From assembly GCA_051960215.1 (NCBI GenBank), contig JBQCEN010000016.1, positions 1 to 17,241 on the forward strand: DNA of 17,241 bases, in the 5' to 3' direction. Under the pieces are notes generated by a model, which saw only the letters and a program-made list of their open reading frames with translations, was not told the DNA's origin and did not search any database. The translations under genes were made by a program, and so were the position numbers. Positions 1-8,825 of this stretch are shown here, piece after piece (position 1 is the stretch's first letter; every line of letters begins with the position of its first letter). The stretch is from Pararhizobium_B sp051960215. GTDB lineage: Bacteria; Pseudomonadota; Alphaproteobacteria; Rhizobiales; Rhizobiaceae.

Positions 1-1
1 C

Positions 2-535
2 GACGTGTCGGCCTATATCCCGACCAACGTGATCTCGATCACCGACGGCCAGATCTTCCTCGAGACGGACCTCTTCTACCAGGGCATCCGTCCGGCGGTG
101 AACGTCGGCCTCTCGGTGTCGCGCGTCGGCTCGGCCGCGCAGGTCAAGGCGATGAAGCAGGTCGCCGGCTCCATCAAGGGCGAGCTCGCCCAGTATCGCG
201 AGATGGCCGCCTTCGCCCAGTTCGGCTCTGACCTCGACGCCGCCACGCAGCGCCTGCTCAACCGCGGCGCCCGCCTGACGGAGCTTCTGAAGCAGCCGCA
301 GTTCTCGCCGCTGAAGACCGAGGAGCAGGTCGTCGTCATCTTCGCCGGCGTCAACGGCTATCTCGACAAGCTCGCCGTCAGCCAGGTCGGTGCCTTCGAG
401 GAAGGCCTGCTCGCCTACATGCGCGGCGAAGGCCGGGCGATTCTCGACACGATCCGCAAGGAGAAGGCGATCTCCGACGATCTTCGCGAGAAGATGAAGA
501 AGGCGATCGACGCCTACGCGAAGTCCTTCTCGTAA
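2..535 (+). CDS. atpA: ATP synthase F1 subunit alpha, C-terminal part (5' end outside window)
   Basis: This is the C-terminal portion (about 177 residues) of the F1 ATP synthase alpha subunit. Alpha forms the alpha3beta3 hexamer on the cytoplasmic face of the membrane and carries the non-catalytic nucleotide sites. The frame is already open at base 2 and reads DVSAYIPTNVISITDGQIF, an almost invariant alpha-subunit stretch. It is followed by GIRPAVNVGLSVSRVGSAAQ, which contains the arginine finger (SVSR) that reaches into the catalytic site on beta. The rest is the helical C-terminal domain (AQYREMAAFAQFGSDLD, then TELLKQPQFSPL). The stop is TAA at 533-535. A GTG at 5 lies in frame but is not a start, because the homology runs off the left edge. 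atpG follows 43 bp downstream, so this is the usual atpHAGDC operon. Confidence 0.97.
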   Translation, partial: DVSAYIPTNVISITDGQIFLETDLFYQGIRPAVNVGLSVSRVGSAAQVKAMKQVAGSIKGELAQYREMAAFAQFGSDLDAATQRLLNRGARLTELLKQPQFSPLKTEEQVVVIFAGVNGYLDKLAVSQVGAFEEGLLAYMRGEGRAILDTIRKEKAISDDLREKMKKAIDAYAKSFS

Positions 536-578
536 GGGCTTCGCGGGCAGATCGAGGGGATAGCAGGACGGATACCGG

Positions 579-1469
579 ATGCCTTCACTCAAGGACCTGA
601 AGAACCGGATCGCCTCCGTCAAGGCGACGCAGAAGATCCCCAAGGCGATGCAGATGGTCGCCGCGGCGAAGCTGCGGCGCGCGCAGGAGGCCGCCGAGGC
701 CGACCGCCCCTATTCCGAGCGCATGAGCGCAGTGCTCGCCAACATCGCCGCCGCCGTCGGCGGCGATGACGACGCGCCGAAGCTGATGACCGGCACCGGC
801 AGGGACGACACGCACCTCGCCGTCGTCTGCACGGCGGAGCGCGGGCTGTGCGGCGGCTTCAACGCGCAGATCGTGCGCCGCGCCCGCCGCGACATCGAGC
901 TGCTGATCGCCGAAGGCAAGACGGTCAAGATCATCTGCGTCGGCAAGAAGGGCTTCGACATGCTCCGCCGTGATTTCGGCGGCATGATCATCGACCGCGT
1001 CGACCTGCGCGAGGTGAAGCGCGTCGGCTTCGCCAATGCCGATGCCATCGCGCGCAAGATCATCGCGCTCTTCGGCAAGGGCGAGTTCGACGTCTGCACG
1101 CTCTATTATTCTGAGTTTCGCTCGGTGATCAGCCAGGTCCCGACGGCCCAGCAGATCATCCCGGCCGAGGTCGCGAACGCCGAGGACAGCACGGCCGCCG
1201 AGGCCGCCGGCAACGCCGTCTACGAATACGAGCCGGATGCCGGCTCGATCCTGTCGGACCTCATCCCGCGCAACATCTCCGTCCAGGTTTTCCGGGCGCT
1301 GCTCGAGAACGCCGCCGGCGAGATGGGCGCGAAGATGAGCGCGATGGACAATGCGACGCGCAATGCCGGCGAGATGATCGACAAGCTGTCGATCAGCTAC
1401 AACCGGCAGCGCCAGGCGCAGATCACCAAGGAACTCATTGAAATCATCTCGGGCGCCGAGGCGCTCTAG
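579..1469 (+). CDS. atpG: ATP synthase F1 subunit gamma
   Basis: This is the central rotor shaft of the F1 motor (296 aa, normal length). It couples c-ring rotation to conformational change in the beta subunits. The N-terminal helix starts MPSLKDLKNRIASVKATQK and the C-terminal helix ends YNRQRQAQITKELIEIISGA; these two form the antiparallel coiled coil. The middle holds the Rossmann-like globular domain with TAERGLCGGFN (about residues 85-95). The ATG at 579 matches the family N-terminus and has an AGGA-type ribosome site at 565-568. One oddity: residues 19-25 read KIPKAMQ, where the family almost always has KITKAM(K/Q), so a proline replaces Thr inside the N-terminal helix. The gene sits 24 bp before atpD. 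Confidence 0.98.
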   Translation: MPSLKDLKNRIASVKATQKIPKAMQMVAAAKLRRAQEAAEADRPYSERMSAVLANIAAAVGGDDDAPKLMTGTGRDDTHLAVVCTAERGLCGGFNAQIVRRARRDIELLIAEGKTVKIICVGKKGFDMLRRDFGGMIIDRVDLREVKRVGFANADAIARKIIALFGKGEFDVCTLYYSEFRSVISQVPTAQQIIPAEVANAEDSTAAEAAGNAVYEYEPDAGSILSDLIPRNISVQVFRALLENAAGEMGAKMSAMDNATRNAGEMIDKLSISYNRQRQAQITKELIEIISGAEAL

Positions 1470-1493
1470 GGTAACGGAAAGAGGCTAGACGAG

Positions 1494-2990
<1,497 letters not shown>

Positions 2991-3004
2991 GCCGAAGGAC
3001 GCTG

Positions 3005-3039
3005 ACGCCGCGCGGCCGGCTTACCGGCGCGCGCGGCGT
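3005..3039 (+). promoter_or_regulatory. Intercistronic hairpin between atpD and atpC
   Basis: The arms ACGCCGCGCG (3005-3014) and CGCGCGGCGT (3030-3039) are perfect complements. Inside them GCCGG (3015-3019) pairs with CCGGC (3024-3028) around a CTTA loop, with a single bulged G at 3029. That makes about 15 base pairs starting 14 nt after the atpD stop. No T run follows, so it does not look like a full intrinsic terminator. By inference it is an RNA-stability or processing element, or a partial terminator, that could set the ratio of beta to epsilon. Confidence 0.5.
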
Positions 3040-3083
3040 TCCTTGAACTTGAAAGCCCGAACCGTCGGACGAATCGAGACGCC

Positions 3084-3491
3084 ATGCCCGGACCCTTCAC
3101 CTTCGAACTCGTGTCTCCCGAACGCCTTCTCGTCTCGGAAGAGGTGAGCCAGGTCGTCATTCCCGGCTCGGACGGCGAGATGACGGTCATGGCGGACCAT
3201 GCGCCGCTGATGACGACCATCAAGCCCGGCGTCGTCACCATCACGACGACCGGCGGCAAGACGGACCGCTACGTCGTCTTCGGCGGCTTCGCCGACGTGC
3301 TGCCGCGGACCTGCACGCTGCTCGCCGAGTCGGCCATGCACGTCGACAACATCAACCGCGAGGACATCCAGAGCCGCATCCGCGATGCGCAGGAGGACCT
3401 CAACGACGAGCAGGACGAGGAGAAGAAGGCGACACTTGGTCAGTACCTCGACCAGCTGACGACGCTGGAAGGCGCAATCCTCCCGGCCTGA
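3084..3491 (+). CDS. atpC: ATP synthase F1 subunit epsilon
   Basis: This is the epsilon subunit of F1 (135 aa, usual alphaproteobacterial length). It joins gamma to the c-ring and can inhibit ATP hydrolysis. The N-terminal beta-sandwich is typical: FTFELVSPERLLVSEEVSQV, then VVIPGSDGEMTVMADHAPLM and GGFADVLP. The C-terminal region (about residues 86-135) is helical and acidic, matching the epsilon helical domain. The ATG at 3084 is the only start consistent with family length; its ribosome site is weak. It is the last gene of the operon and is closely followed by a terminator. Confidence 0.96.
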   Translation: MPGPFTFELVSPERLLVSEEVSQVVIPGSDGEMTVMADHAPLMTTIKPGVVTITTTGGKTDRYVVFGGFADVLPRTCTLLAESAMHVDNINREDIQSRIRDAQEDLNDEQDEEKKATLGQYLDQLTTLEGAILPA

Positions 3492-3516
3492 CCGGCTCCG
3501 CAACGACAGATCGAAG

Positions 3517-3549
3517 AAGGCGTGTCCGTCGGGCGCGCCTTTTGTTTTT
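3517..3549 (+). terminator. Intrinsic terminator of the atp operon
   Basis: An 11-bp stem is formed by AAGGCGTGTCC (3517-3527) and GGGCGCGCCTT (3531-3541), including two G-U pairs, with a 3-nt loop. It is followed by a T-rich run ending at 3549 (TTTGTTTTT). It begins 26 nt after the atpC stop. It lies in the 74-bp convergent gap with rppH; read on the minus strand the U run is weaker, but the hairpin may still help end rppH transcription. Confidence 0.9.
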
Positions 3550-3565
3550 GGCAGAAGGGGCTCGG

Positions 3566-4099
3566 CTACGAAGCGGCCGCGGCGAGGTGCGCGAAGACGC
3601 GGACGACTTCGTCATAGACCCCGCGCTTGAAGGGGACGATCAGCCCCGGCAGGTCGGCCATCGGCGTCCAGCGCCACGCGTCGAACTCGACCTGGTGGCC
3701 GCCCGGCGGCGGATTGATCGCGATCTCGTCCTCGTCTCCCTCGAACCGGAAGGCGAACCAGCGTTGCGTCTGGCCGCGGAACCGACCCTTGAGGCCAATA
3801 CCGATCAGCGCCGCCGGCAGGTCGTAGTCGATCCAGTCCGGCGCCTCGGCGAGGAGCGAGACCGAACGCATCCCCGTCTCCTCGTAGAGCTCGCGCAGCG
3901 CCGCATCATAAGCCGCCTCGCCGGCATCGATGCCGCCCTGCGGCATCTGCCAGAGCTGCGGCGACCCGTCATATTCCGAATTCTCCTCCGGCACCCGGCG
4001 GCCGATCCAGACGAGGCCCTCGCGGTTCAGCACCATGATGCCGACGCAGGGCCGATAGGGGAGCTCCTCAGCCCGGATCGGGCGGCCGGTCGTCGTCAT
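3566..4099 (-). CDS. rppH: RNA pyrophosphohydrolase (Nudix), RppH/IalA type
   Basis: This is a Nudix hydrolase of 177 aa. RppH removes pyrophosphate from 5'-triphosphate mRNA ends and so triggers RNase E-dependent decay; the family is also called (di)nucleoside polyphosphate hydrolase or invasion protein IalA. The Nudix box is complete at residues 55-77: GGIDAGE, seven residues, then REL-YEE-TGM. The N-terminal part (LPYRPCVGIMVLNREGLVWIGRR) and WQMPQGG just before the box are typical of the RppH subgroup. The ATG at 4099 has GAGAGG 9 nt upstream. It is the last gene of the minus-strand run and converges with atpC. A 97-bp gap with a hairpin separates it from the deacetylase gene, so it may be made from the same transcript or its own. 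Confidence 0.93.
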   Translation of the reverse strand: MTTTGRPIRAEELPYRPCVGIMVLNREGLVWIGRRVPEENSEYDGSPQLWQMPQGGIDAGEAAYDAALRELYEETGMRSVSLLAEAPDWIDYDLPAALIGIGLKGRFRGQTQRWFAFRFEGDEDEIAINPPPGGHQVEFDAWRWTPMADLPGLIVPFKRGVYDEVVRVFAHLAAAAS

Positions 4100-4123
4100 C
4101 GTTCAGAACCTCTCATAGAAGCG

Positions 4124-4156
4124 GCGGGCGCTTGCGCAAGACCGCGGTGCGCCCGC
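4124..4156 (-). promoter_or_regulatory. Hairpin in the rppH leader
   Basis: The arms GCGGGCGC (4124-4131) and GCGCCCGC (4149-4156) are perfect 8-bp complements. The 17 nt between them contain two further 8-bp palindromes, TTGCGCAA (4132-4139) and ACCGCGGT (4141-4148). The element lies 25 nt upstream of the rppH start. Possible roles are a leader structure, a weak terminator for the upstream gene (no T run), or a protein-binding site. I cannot choose among them. Confidence 0.4.
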
Positions 4157-4196
4157 GCAGCGGATCATTTAACCCCTTCGCCGGAGGCTGCAACGC

Positions 4197-5426
4197 CTAT
4201 TCCTTCTGCTCCGGGTCGTCGACGAGCGCCGAGACGCCGACGATCTCGATGCCGCGCGCCTTCGCCGCATCGGCCCAGGCGGCGATCGCCGCGACGCTCT
4301 CGTCGAAGGCGGAGGCGACGCCGATCGCCGAGCCGTTGCGACGGGCGACATCCTCCAGGTCGCCGAGCCGCTTCATGATGGCACTGCGGTCGAGCGTCTG
4401 GTCGAGCTGCAGGTCGGCAACGGCAAAGGGCGCCCGGAGCGCCGGCGCCAGCGTCTTCGTCAAGGAGCCCGACGCCGTGCCGTCGTCGAGGAAGAGCAGG
4501 CCGCGCCGGCTCACGTCCCGGAGCACGGGCTGGAACGCGTCGGCGTCGCTCATGAATCGGCCGCCGAGATAGTTCATGATGCCGGTATAGTTGGTGATGC
4601 GGCCCATCGCGGCGTGCAGGTCGTCGAGCGTCTCGGCCGGCTTGGCCGAGACCTTGAGCATGTGCGGCGCGGCATCGTTGCCCACGTCGCCATAGGGCTG
4701 CATCGGAACCTGCAGCAGGATCTCGTGGCCGGTCTCGCGCGCCCGCTGCATCCAGCGCTGCAGGCTGTTGCCGGTGGCGGCGAAGCCGAGCGTCACCTCC
4801 GGCGGCAGGGTCTCGATCGCGTTGAGCGTCCCGGTCTGGCTGAGGCCGAGGCCGCCGACCACGATCGCGATCCGCGTGCCGCCGCCGTCCGGGGCGGGCC
4901 GGGCATAGACATCCATCGGCCGCGCGCCGTCGTCGCCGCGCTTCGGCAGCTTGCCGAAGCGGCTCTCCTCGACAAGCGCCGGATCGGCTTGCGTCGCGAC
5001 CTCCGGCGCCTGGCCGATCCGCCGACCAACGGCGATCAGGGCCGGGCCGCCGCCCGACCGCGAGCCGGGCGTGATCTTGGTGACCGTCAGGCCGTTCGAG
5101 GTGAGCGTCCTCTGGATCGTCGCTCCCGAGTCGCCCCGCTCCGGCGTCAGCGGGGCAGGCTTGGCGACCGCCGCCTGCCCAGATGGCTGCGGCTGGGACG
5201 CGGTCTCACGCGGCTGAGCCGGCTCGGCTGCGGCAAGCCGCTGCCTGCCCGTCACATTGCCCTCGCGGACGCCGTTCGGAAGCAGCGCGGCGTAGAGCGA
5301 TCCGGCGAAGACGAGGAGAGCGACCAGGACGCCGCAGACGGTTCCGAGGCCCAGCCCCGGAAGGCGGCGGCGTGGAGCGCGGGGCTTGCGGTGCTGGCCG
5401 AGCGGCTTGTCGAGTTCCGTCTCCAC
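4197..5426 (-). CDS. Divergent polysaccharide deacetylase family protein (membrane-anchored)
   Basis: This 409-aa protein resembles the divergent polysaccharide deacetylase family (Pfam Polysacc_deac_2, former DUF610). A basic cytoplasmic tail (1-22) is followed by one membrane segment (about 24-49), a low-complexity Pro/Ala/Gln linker (about 60-180), and the periplasmic domain (about 184-402). Family landmarks are RIAIVVGGLGLSQTGT (185-200), VTLGFA (211-216), HEILLQVPMQP (234-244), TGIMNYLGGRF (281-291) and RGLLFLDDGT (308-317). Substrate and activity are not established for this family; position next to envC and ctpA suggests cell-wall work. The start is GTG at 5426, with only a weak GGTGAG upstream. 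It lies 93 bp after ctpA with a strong hairpin between them. Confidence 0.85.
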   Translation of the reverse strand: METELDKPLGQHRKPRAPRRRLPGLGLGTVCGVLVALLVFAGSLYAALLPNGVREGNVTGRQRLAAAEPAQPRETASQPQPSGQAAVAKPAPLTPERGDSGATIQRTLTSNGLTVTKITPGSRSGGGPALIAVGRRIGQAPEVATQADPALVEESRFGKLPKRGDDGARPMDVYARPAPDGGGTRIAIVVGGLGLSQTGTLNAIETLPPEVTLGFAATGNSLQRWMQRARETGHEILLQVPMQPYGDVGNDAAPHMLKVSAKPAETLDDLHAAMGRITNYTGIMNYLGGRFMSDADAFQPVLRDVSRRGLLFLDDGTASGSLTKTLAPALRAPFAVADLQLDQTLDRSAIMKRLGDLEDVARRNGSAIGVASAFDESVAAIAAWADAAKARGIEIVGVSALVDDPEQKE

Positions 5427-5474
5427 CGCCGCTCACCCGTGCCCTGTCGCTGTCCGCCGAAGCATTCGCCCGAA

Positions 5475-5509
5475 TCGAAACCGCGCCGGAACGGCCGGCG
5501 GGGTTTCGA
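5475..5509 (-). promoter_or_regulatory. Strong hairpin between ctpA and the deacetylase gene
   Basis: The arms TCGAAACC (5475-5482) and GGTTTCGA (5502-5509) pair perfectly. After one G/G mismatch on the plus strand (C/C in minus-strand RNA), CGCCGG (5484-5489) pairs with CCGGCG (5495-5500) around a 5-nt loop. The hairpin starts 10 nt after the ctpA stop. There is no U run on the minus strand, so it may be a factor-assisted terminator or a 3'-end stabiliser of the envC-ctpA message. Confidence 0.5.
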
Positions 5510-5519
5510 GGTCTAAGGC

Positions 5520-6845
5520 TCAGGGCTTGGCCGAAGCTTGATCCGGCGTCGGCGGGAAGGCCGGATCCTTCGCCTTGCCGTCGATCAGGTCGATCGCCTT
5601 GTGGAGCTGGACGTCGTCCTTCGGATCCGGCGGCACGTAGGCGAGCGAGCCGGAGCCCTTCTTGGTCTCGTCGACGCCGTGGATATGGCCCTTGAGCTCC
5701 GTCTCCGCCGGCGGGACCAGCTTGTCCTTGAGGTCGGCCGGAACCGGCTCCTCGACCTTGATGTCCGGCGTGATGCCGGTGCCCTGGATCGATTTGCCGG
5801 AAGGGGTGTAGTAGAGCGCGGTCGTCAGCCGCAGTGCGCCGTTCTGGCCGAGCGGGATGATCGTCTGGACGGAGCCCTTGCCGAAGGACCGCGTGCCGAG
5901 CACCGTCGCCCGGTGATGATCCTGCAGCGCGCCGGCGACGATCTCCGAGGCCGAGGCGGAGCCGCCGTTGATCAGCACGATCAGCGGCTTGTCGCCGGTG
6001 AGGTCGCCGGGGCGGGCGTTGAAGCGGCGCGTCTCTTCCGGGTTGCGCCCGCGCGTGGAAACGATCTCGCCGCCGTCGAGGAAGGCATCGGAGACGTTGA
6101 TCGCCTGATCGAGCAGGCCGCCGGGATTGAGGCGCAGGTCGAGGATGTAGCCCTTCACCTTGTCCTCGCCGCCGGCCTTCTTCTGGATCGAGGCGATCGC
6201 CTTCTGGAGGTCGTCGAAGGTCTTTTCGGTGAAGGAGATGACGCGCAGGTAGCCGACGTCGCCGTCGAGGCGCGACTTGACGGCCTGGACGGCGATGATG
6301 TCGCGCGTCAGCGTCACGTCGATCGGCTTCTTGCTGCCGTCGCGCAGGATCGAGAGCTTGACCTTGGTGTTGACCGGCCCGCGCATCTTCTCGACGGCGT
6401 CCTGCAGCGTCATGCCGCTGACGGAGTTGCCGTCGATCGCCGTGATCAGGTCGCCGGCGAGGACGCCGGCCTTGGCGGCAGGCGTGTCGTCAATCGGGGT
6501 GATGACCTTGATCTTGTCGTCCTGCATCGTGACCTCGATGCCGAGGCCGCCAAACTCGCCGCGCGTCTGGGTGCGCATGTCCTCCGCTTCCGCGGCGTTC
6601 ATGTAGCTCGAATGCGGATCGAGCGAGGACAGCATGCCGTTGATGGCGTTCTCGATCAGCTTCTGTTCATCCGGCTTGGTGACGTATTGCTGGCGGATGT
6701 GCTCGAAGACGTCGCCGAAGACGGAGAGTTCCTTGTACGTCTGCGATCCGGCCGCCTCCGCGGGCAGGCTGAGGGACTGGACCGCACCCATGGCGGTCGC
6801 ACCCAGAAGCGCGCCGGCCACGAGGAGTGAGACTTTACGTACCAT
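5520..6845 (-). CDS. ctpA: C-terminal processing peptidase, S41 family
   Basis: This is an S41A carboxy-terminal processing protease (441 aa), a periplasmic Ser/Lys protease that trims or degrades envelope proteins, often ones controlling peptidoglycan hydrolases. Residues 1-32 look like a signal peptide ending AEAAG. The PDZ domain spans about 97-181, with GGLGIEV at its start. The S41 core has GYILDLRLNPGGLLDQA (232-248), the catalytic Ser298 in GGSASASEIVAGALQD, and Lys323 in SFGKGSVQT, spaced 25 residues apart as in E. coli Prc. The C-terminal tail after about 380 is Pro/Lys-rich. The ATG at 6845 overlaps the end of envC by 11 bp, with a GGAAGGG ribosome site inside envC, so the two are probably translationally coupled. 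Confidence 0.95.
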   Translation of the reverse strand: MVRKVSLLVAGALLGATAMGAVQSLSLPAEAAGSQTYKELSVFGDVFEHIRQQYVTKPDEQKLIENAINGMLSSLDPHSSYMNAAEAEDMRTQTRGEFGGLGIEVTMQDDKIKVITPIDDTPAAKAGVLAGDLITAIDGNSVSGMTLQDAVEKMRGPVNTKVKLSILRDGSKKPIDVTLTRDIIAVQAVKSRLDGDVGYLRVISFTEKTFDDLQKAIASIQKKAGGEDKVKGYILDLRLNPGGLLDQAINVSDAFLDGGEIVSTRGRNPEETRRFNARPGDLTGDKPLIVLINGGSASASEIVAGALQDHHRATVLGTRSFGKGSVQTIIPLGQNGALRLTTALYYTPSGKSIQGTGITPDIKVEEPVPADLKDKLVPPAETELKGHIHGVDETKKGSGSLAYVPPDPKDDVQLHKAIDLIDGKAKDPAFPPTPDQASAKP

Positions 6846-8244
6846 TGCTTACCCTTCCAGAGAGATTGCCGGACCACCAGGGCCGCGGATCGACGGGTTT
6901 GCCGTCTTTTCTGAATTCGATATAGAGAGTCGGTTGGGTCGAGACTAGCGCCAATGCCGCCACACCGGCAAGCCTGGTGCGGCCCATCTCGGCGATCGGC
7001 TCGCCCGCCACGACGAACTGTCCCTGGCCGACGTCGATCTTCTCCATCCCCGCCATCACCACGTGATATCCGTCACCGGTGTTGAGGATGACGAGGTCGC
7101 CATAGCTGCGGAAGGGCCCGGCATAGACGACCCACGCGTCGGCGGGCGCCGTCACCAGCGCGTCGGGCTGGGTGGAGATCATCATTCCCTGCAGCGGATG
7201 TCCCGTCCCGTCGTCGTCGCCGAACCACTTCACCGGCTCGCCCGCGACGGGCAGCTCCAGCTTGTGCTTCAGGTCCGAGAAGGCATATGCGGGGGCAATG
7301 CGGTTTTTGTCGGGCAGCGACTGGCCTGCCTTCTCCCGCGCGCGGGCAAGTTCGTCGGCCGATTTCCGGCGGCGCTCGTCCTCGGCCTCCTGGACCTTGC
7401 GGGCCGCCTCGCGCGCCGACTGGATCCGGCTTTCGAGGTCGTTGATCAGGTCCTGGACGTTCGACGCCTTGCTCGCCAGCTGCGTCGCGTTCTGCTGCTC
7501 GGCGGCGAGCCTCGTCCGGTTCTCCGCCTGCATCTGCTTCTTCGCCGCGAGCAGCAGCTCCAGCCGCTTCTGCTCTTCGGCGACATCCGTCAGCGTCGCC
7601 TTCATGCGGTCGCGCTCGGCCGCCATCTGCTTGCGCACGTCGACGAGGTCCTGGAGCTGCTTTGCGAGCGCTTCCGTCTCCTGCCGCATCTCGGGCACGA
7701 CGGAGCCGAGGAGGATCGCGCTGCGGACCGAGGACAAGGCGTCGCTCGGGGTCACGAGCAGGGCCGGCGGCGGATCGCGGCCCATCCGTTCAAGCGCGCC
7801 GAGCACTTCCGCCAGCACGCCGCGCCGGGCCTGCAGGTTGCGATGGATCTGGTCCTCGCGGCCATAGAGCGCGGCAAGACGCGCCTCGCCGTCGCCGAGC
7901 TGGCGCTGCAGCGCCTTCTGCTTCTCCGCCGCGTCGACGATCTCGGTGCGCAGCGTCGCGCGGTCCTTGTCGATGCTGGCGATGTCGGCCTGGAGTCCGG
8001 CGATCTTGTCCTTCGACAGCTTGACGGCGCTGGAGAGCTTCTCGAGCTCGGCGCGCGACTGCTGCTGCTCCACCGAGAGCCCGGCGGCCGGGTCCGGCGC
8101 CGCCGTGGCGGCTGCCTGTGGCTCGGGCCCCGATGTCGGGCCCGCGTCGGCCGCCGCGCCGGCGGCGAGCGCCGGCTGGACGACCGTCGGCATCGCGACG
8201 GCGAGCACGGCGAGGCACCGGCAGAGGAATGGCGAAGCGATCAT
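6835..8244 (-). CDS. envC: Murein hydrolase activator EnvC-like (degenerate LytM/M23 domain)
   Basis: This 469-aa protein has the EnvC architecture: a signal peptide (1-27, ending ALA), a Pro/Ala linker, a long coiled coil (about 57-320) and a C-terminal LytM domain (about 335-455). In E. coli, EnvC is recruited by FtsEX to the septum and activates amidases AmiA and AmiB. The zinc ligands of active M23 peptidases are missing: the HxGxD site reads LQGMM (351-355) and the final HxH reads TLY (439-441, in QPTLYIEFRKDGKPVDP). E. coli EnvC also has a degenerate site here, so this is a non-catalytic activator rather than an enzyme. The ATG at 8244 fits the signal peptide. A CtrA-like box lies 28-43 bp upstream. 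It overlaps ctpA by 11 bp. Confidence 0.92.
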   Translation of the reverse strand: MIASPFLCRCLAVLAVAMPTVVQPALAAGAAADAGPTSGPEPQAAATAAPDPAAGLSVEQQQSRAELEKLSSAVKLSKDKIAGLQADIASIDKDRATLRTEIVDAAEKQKALQRQLGDGEARLAALYGREDQIHRNLQARRGVLAEVLGALERMGRDPPPALLVTPSDALSSVRSAILLGSVVPEMRQETEALAKQLQDLVDVRKQMAAERDRMKATLTDVAEEQKRLELLLAAKKQMQAENRTRLAAEQQNATQLASKASNVQDLINDLESRIQSAREAARKVQEAEDERRRKSADELARAREKAGQSLPDKNRIAPAYAFSDLKHKLELPVAGEPVKWFGDDDGTGHPLQGMMISTQPDALVTAPADAWVVYAGPFRSYGDLVILNTGDGYHVVMAGMEKIDVGQGQFVVAGEPIAEMGRTRLAGVAALALVSTQPTLYIEFRKDGKPVDPRPWWSGNLSGRVSNGT

Positions 8245-8271
8245 GGGAAGCCGACTGTAGCGATGCGGATG

Positions 8272-8287
8272 CTAATAGCCCATTAAC
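8272..8287 (+). promoter_or_regulatory. Candidate CtrA-binding box upstream of envC
   Basis: The plus strand reads CTAA, seven bases (TAGCCCA), then TTAAC. This matches the alphaproteobacterial CtrA consensus TTAA-N7-TTAAC at all but the first base. It is in the 87-bp gap before envC, ending 27 bp upstream of its ATG. A TTGACG hexamer (minus strand, 8290-8295) is directly upstream and could be the -35 of a promoter that CtrA overlaps, though no convincing -10 goes with it. In GC-rich DNA such an AT-rich, spaced match is uncommon, and envC is a plausible cell-cycle target. Confidence 0.5.
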
Positions 8288-8331
8288 CACGTCAACGCGG
8301 CCTCTTGAAGGCGGCAGGCGCGGTCTGATCC

Positions 8332-8814
8332 TCAGGCGCGATGATAGGGGTGGCCCGCAAGGATGGTGACGCTCCGGTAGAGCTGCTCTGCGGCCATGAT
8401 GCGGACGAGCTGGTGCGGCCACGTCATGCGACCGAAGGAGAGGACGAGGTCGGCGCGGCCCTTCAGGTCGTCGCCGTGCCCGTCCGGGCCGCCGATCACC
8501 AGGCACGCATCCCGCCGCCCTTCGTCGCGGCGTTCGCCGAGGTAGGCGGCGAGCGCCTGCGAGCCGAGCGCCTTGCCCGTCTCGTCGAGGAGGATGACGG
8601 TGGCCCCTTCGGGGACGGCCTTGGCAAGCGCCGCGGCCTCCTCGCGCCGACGCGTTTCCGCGCTGCCCGAGCGGCCTTCCGCCAGCTCCACGACGCGTCC
8701 GAGTTCAAGGCCGGTCGACGGACCGGCCTTGGCGAAACGGTCGAGGTAGCGTGCGGCGTGCGTCTGCTCCGGGCCCGCCTTGAGGCGGCCGACGGCGATC
8801 AGGTGGATACGCAT
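8332..8814 (-). CDS. rlmH: 23S rRNA (pseudouridine1915-N3)-methyltransferase RlmH
   Basis: This is RlmH (160 aa, usual length), a SPOUT-class methyltransferase that methylates N3 of pseudouridine 1915 in helix 69 of 23S rRNA, using S-adenosylmethionine. Seen in the sequence: MRIHLIAVGRLKAG at the start, VILLDETGKALGSQALA (about 73-89), the cofactor-loop motif LVIGGPDGHG, and the knotted C-terminus MTWPHQLVRIMAAEQLYR ending in PYHRA. The ATG at 8814 is preceded by GGAGAG and, further upstream, by a 12-bp hairpin. It follows rsfS by 108 bp; rsfS-rlmH neighbours are widespread in bacteria, in keeping with a shared role in large-subunit maturation. Confidence 0.96.
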   Translation of the reverse strand: MRIHLIAVGRLKAGPEQTHAARYLDRFAKAGPSTGLELGRVVELAEGRSGSAETRRREEAAALAKAVPEGATVILLDETGKALGSQALAAYLGERRDEGRRDACLVIGGPDGHGDDLKGRADLVLSFGRMTWPHQLVRIMAAEQLYRSVTILAGHPYHRA

Positions 8815-8825
8815 GCACTCTCCAG

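Noticed and set aside
3542..4378. 278-codon open frame on the plus strand across rppH and beyond
   Set aside because: rppH on the other strand has a perfect Nudix box. This frame begins inside the atp terminator and becomes an Arg/Pro-rich string.
5538..6830. 430-codon open frame on the plus strand
   Set aside because: It is antisense to ctpA, low in complexity (Leu/Asp/Val/Arg) and has no domain. It is a shadow of the real gene.
6835..8244. envC as an active M23 metallopeptidase
   Set aside because: The zinc-binding HxxxD and HxH positions are replaced by LQGMM and TLY, as in the non-catalytic EnvC activators.
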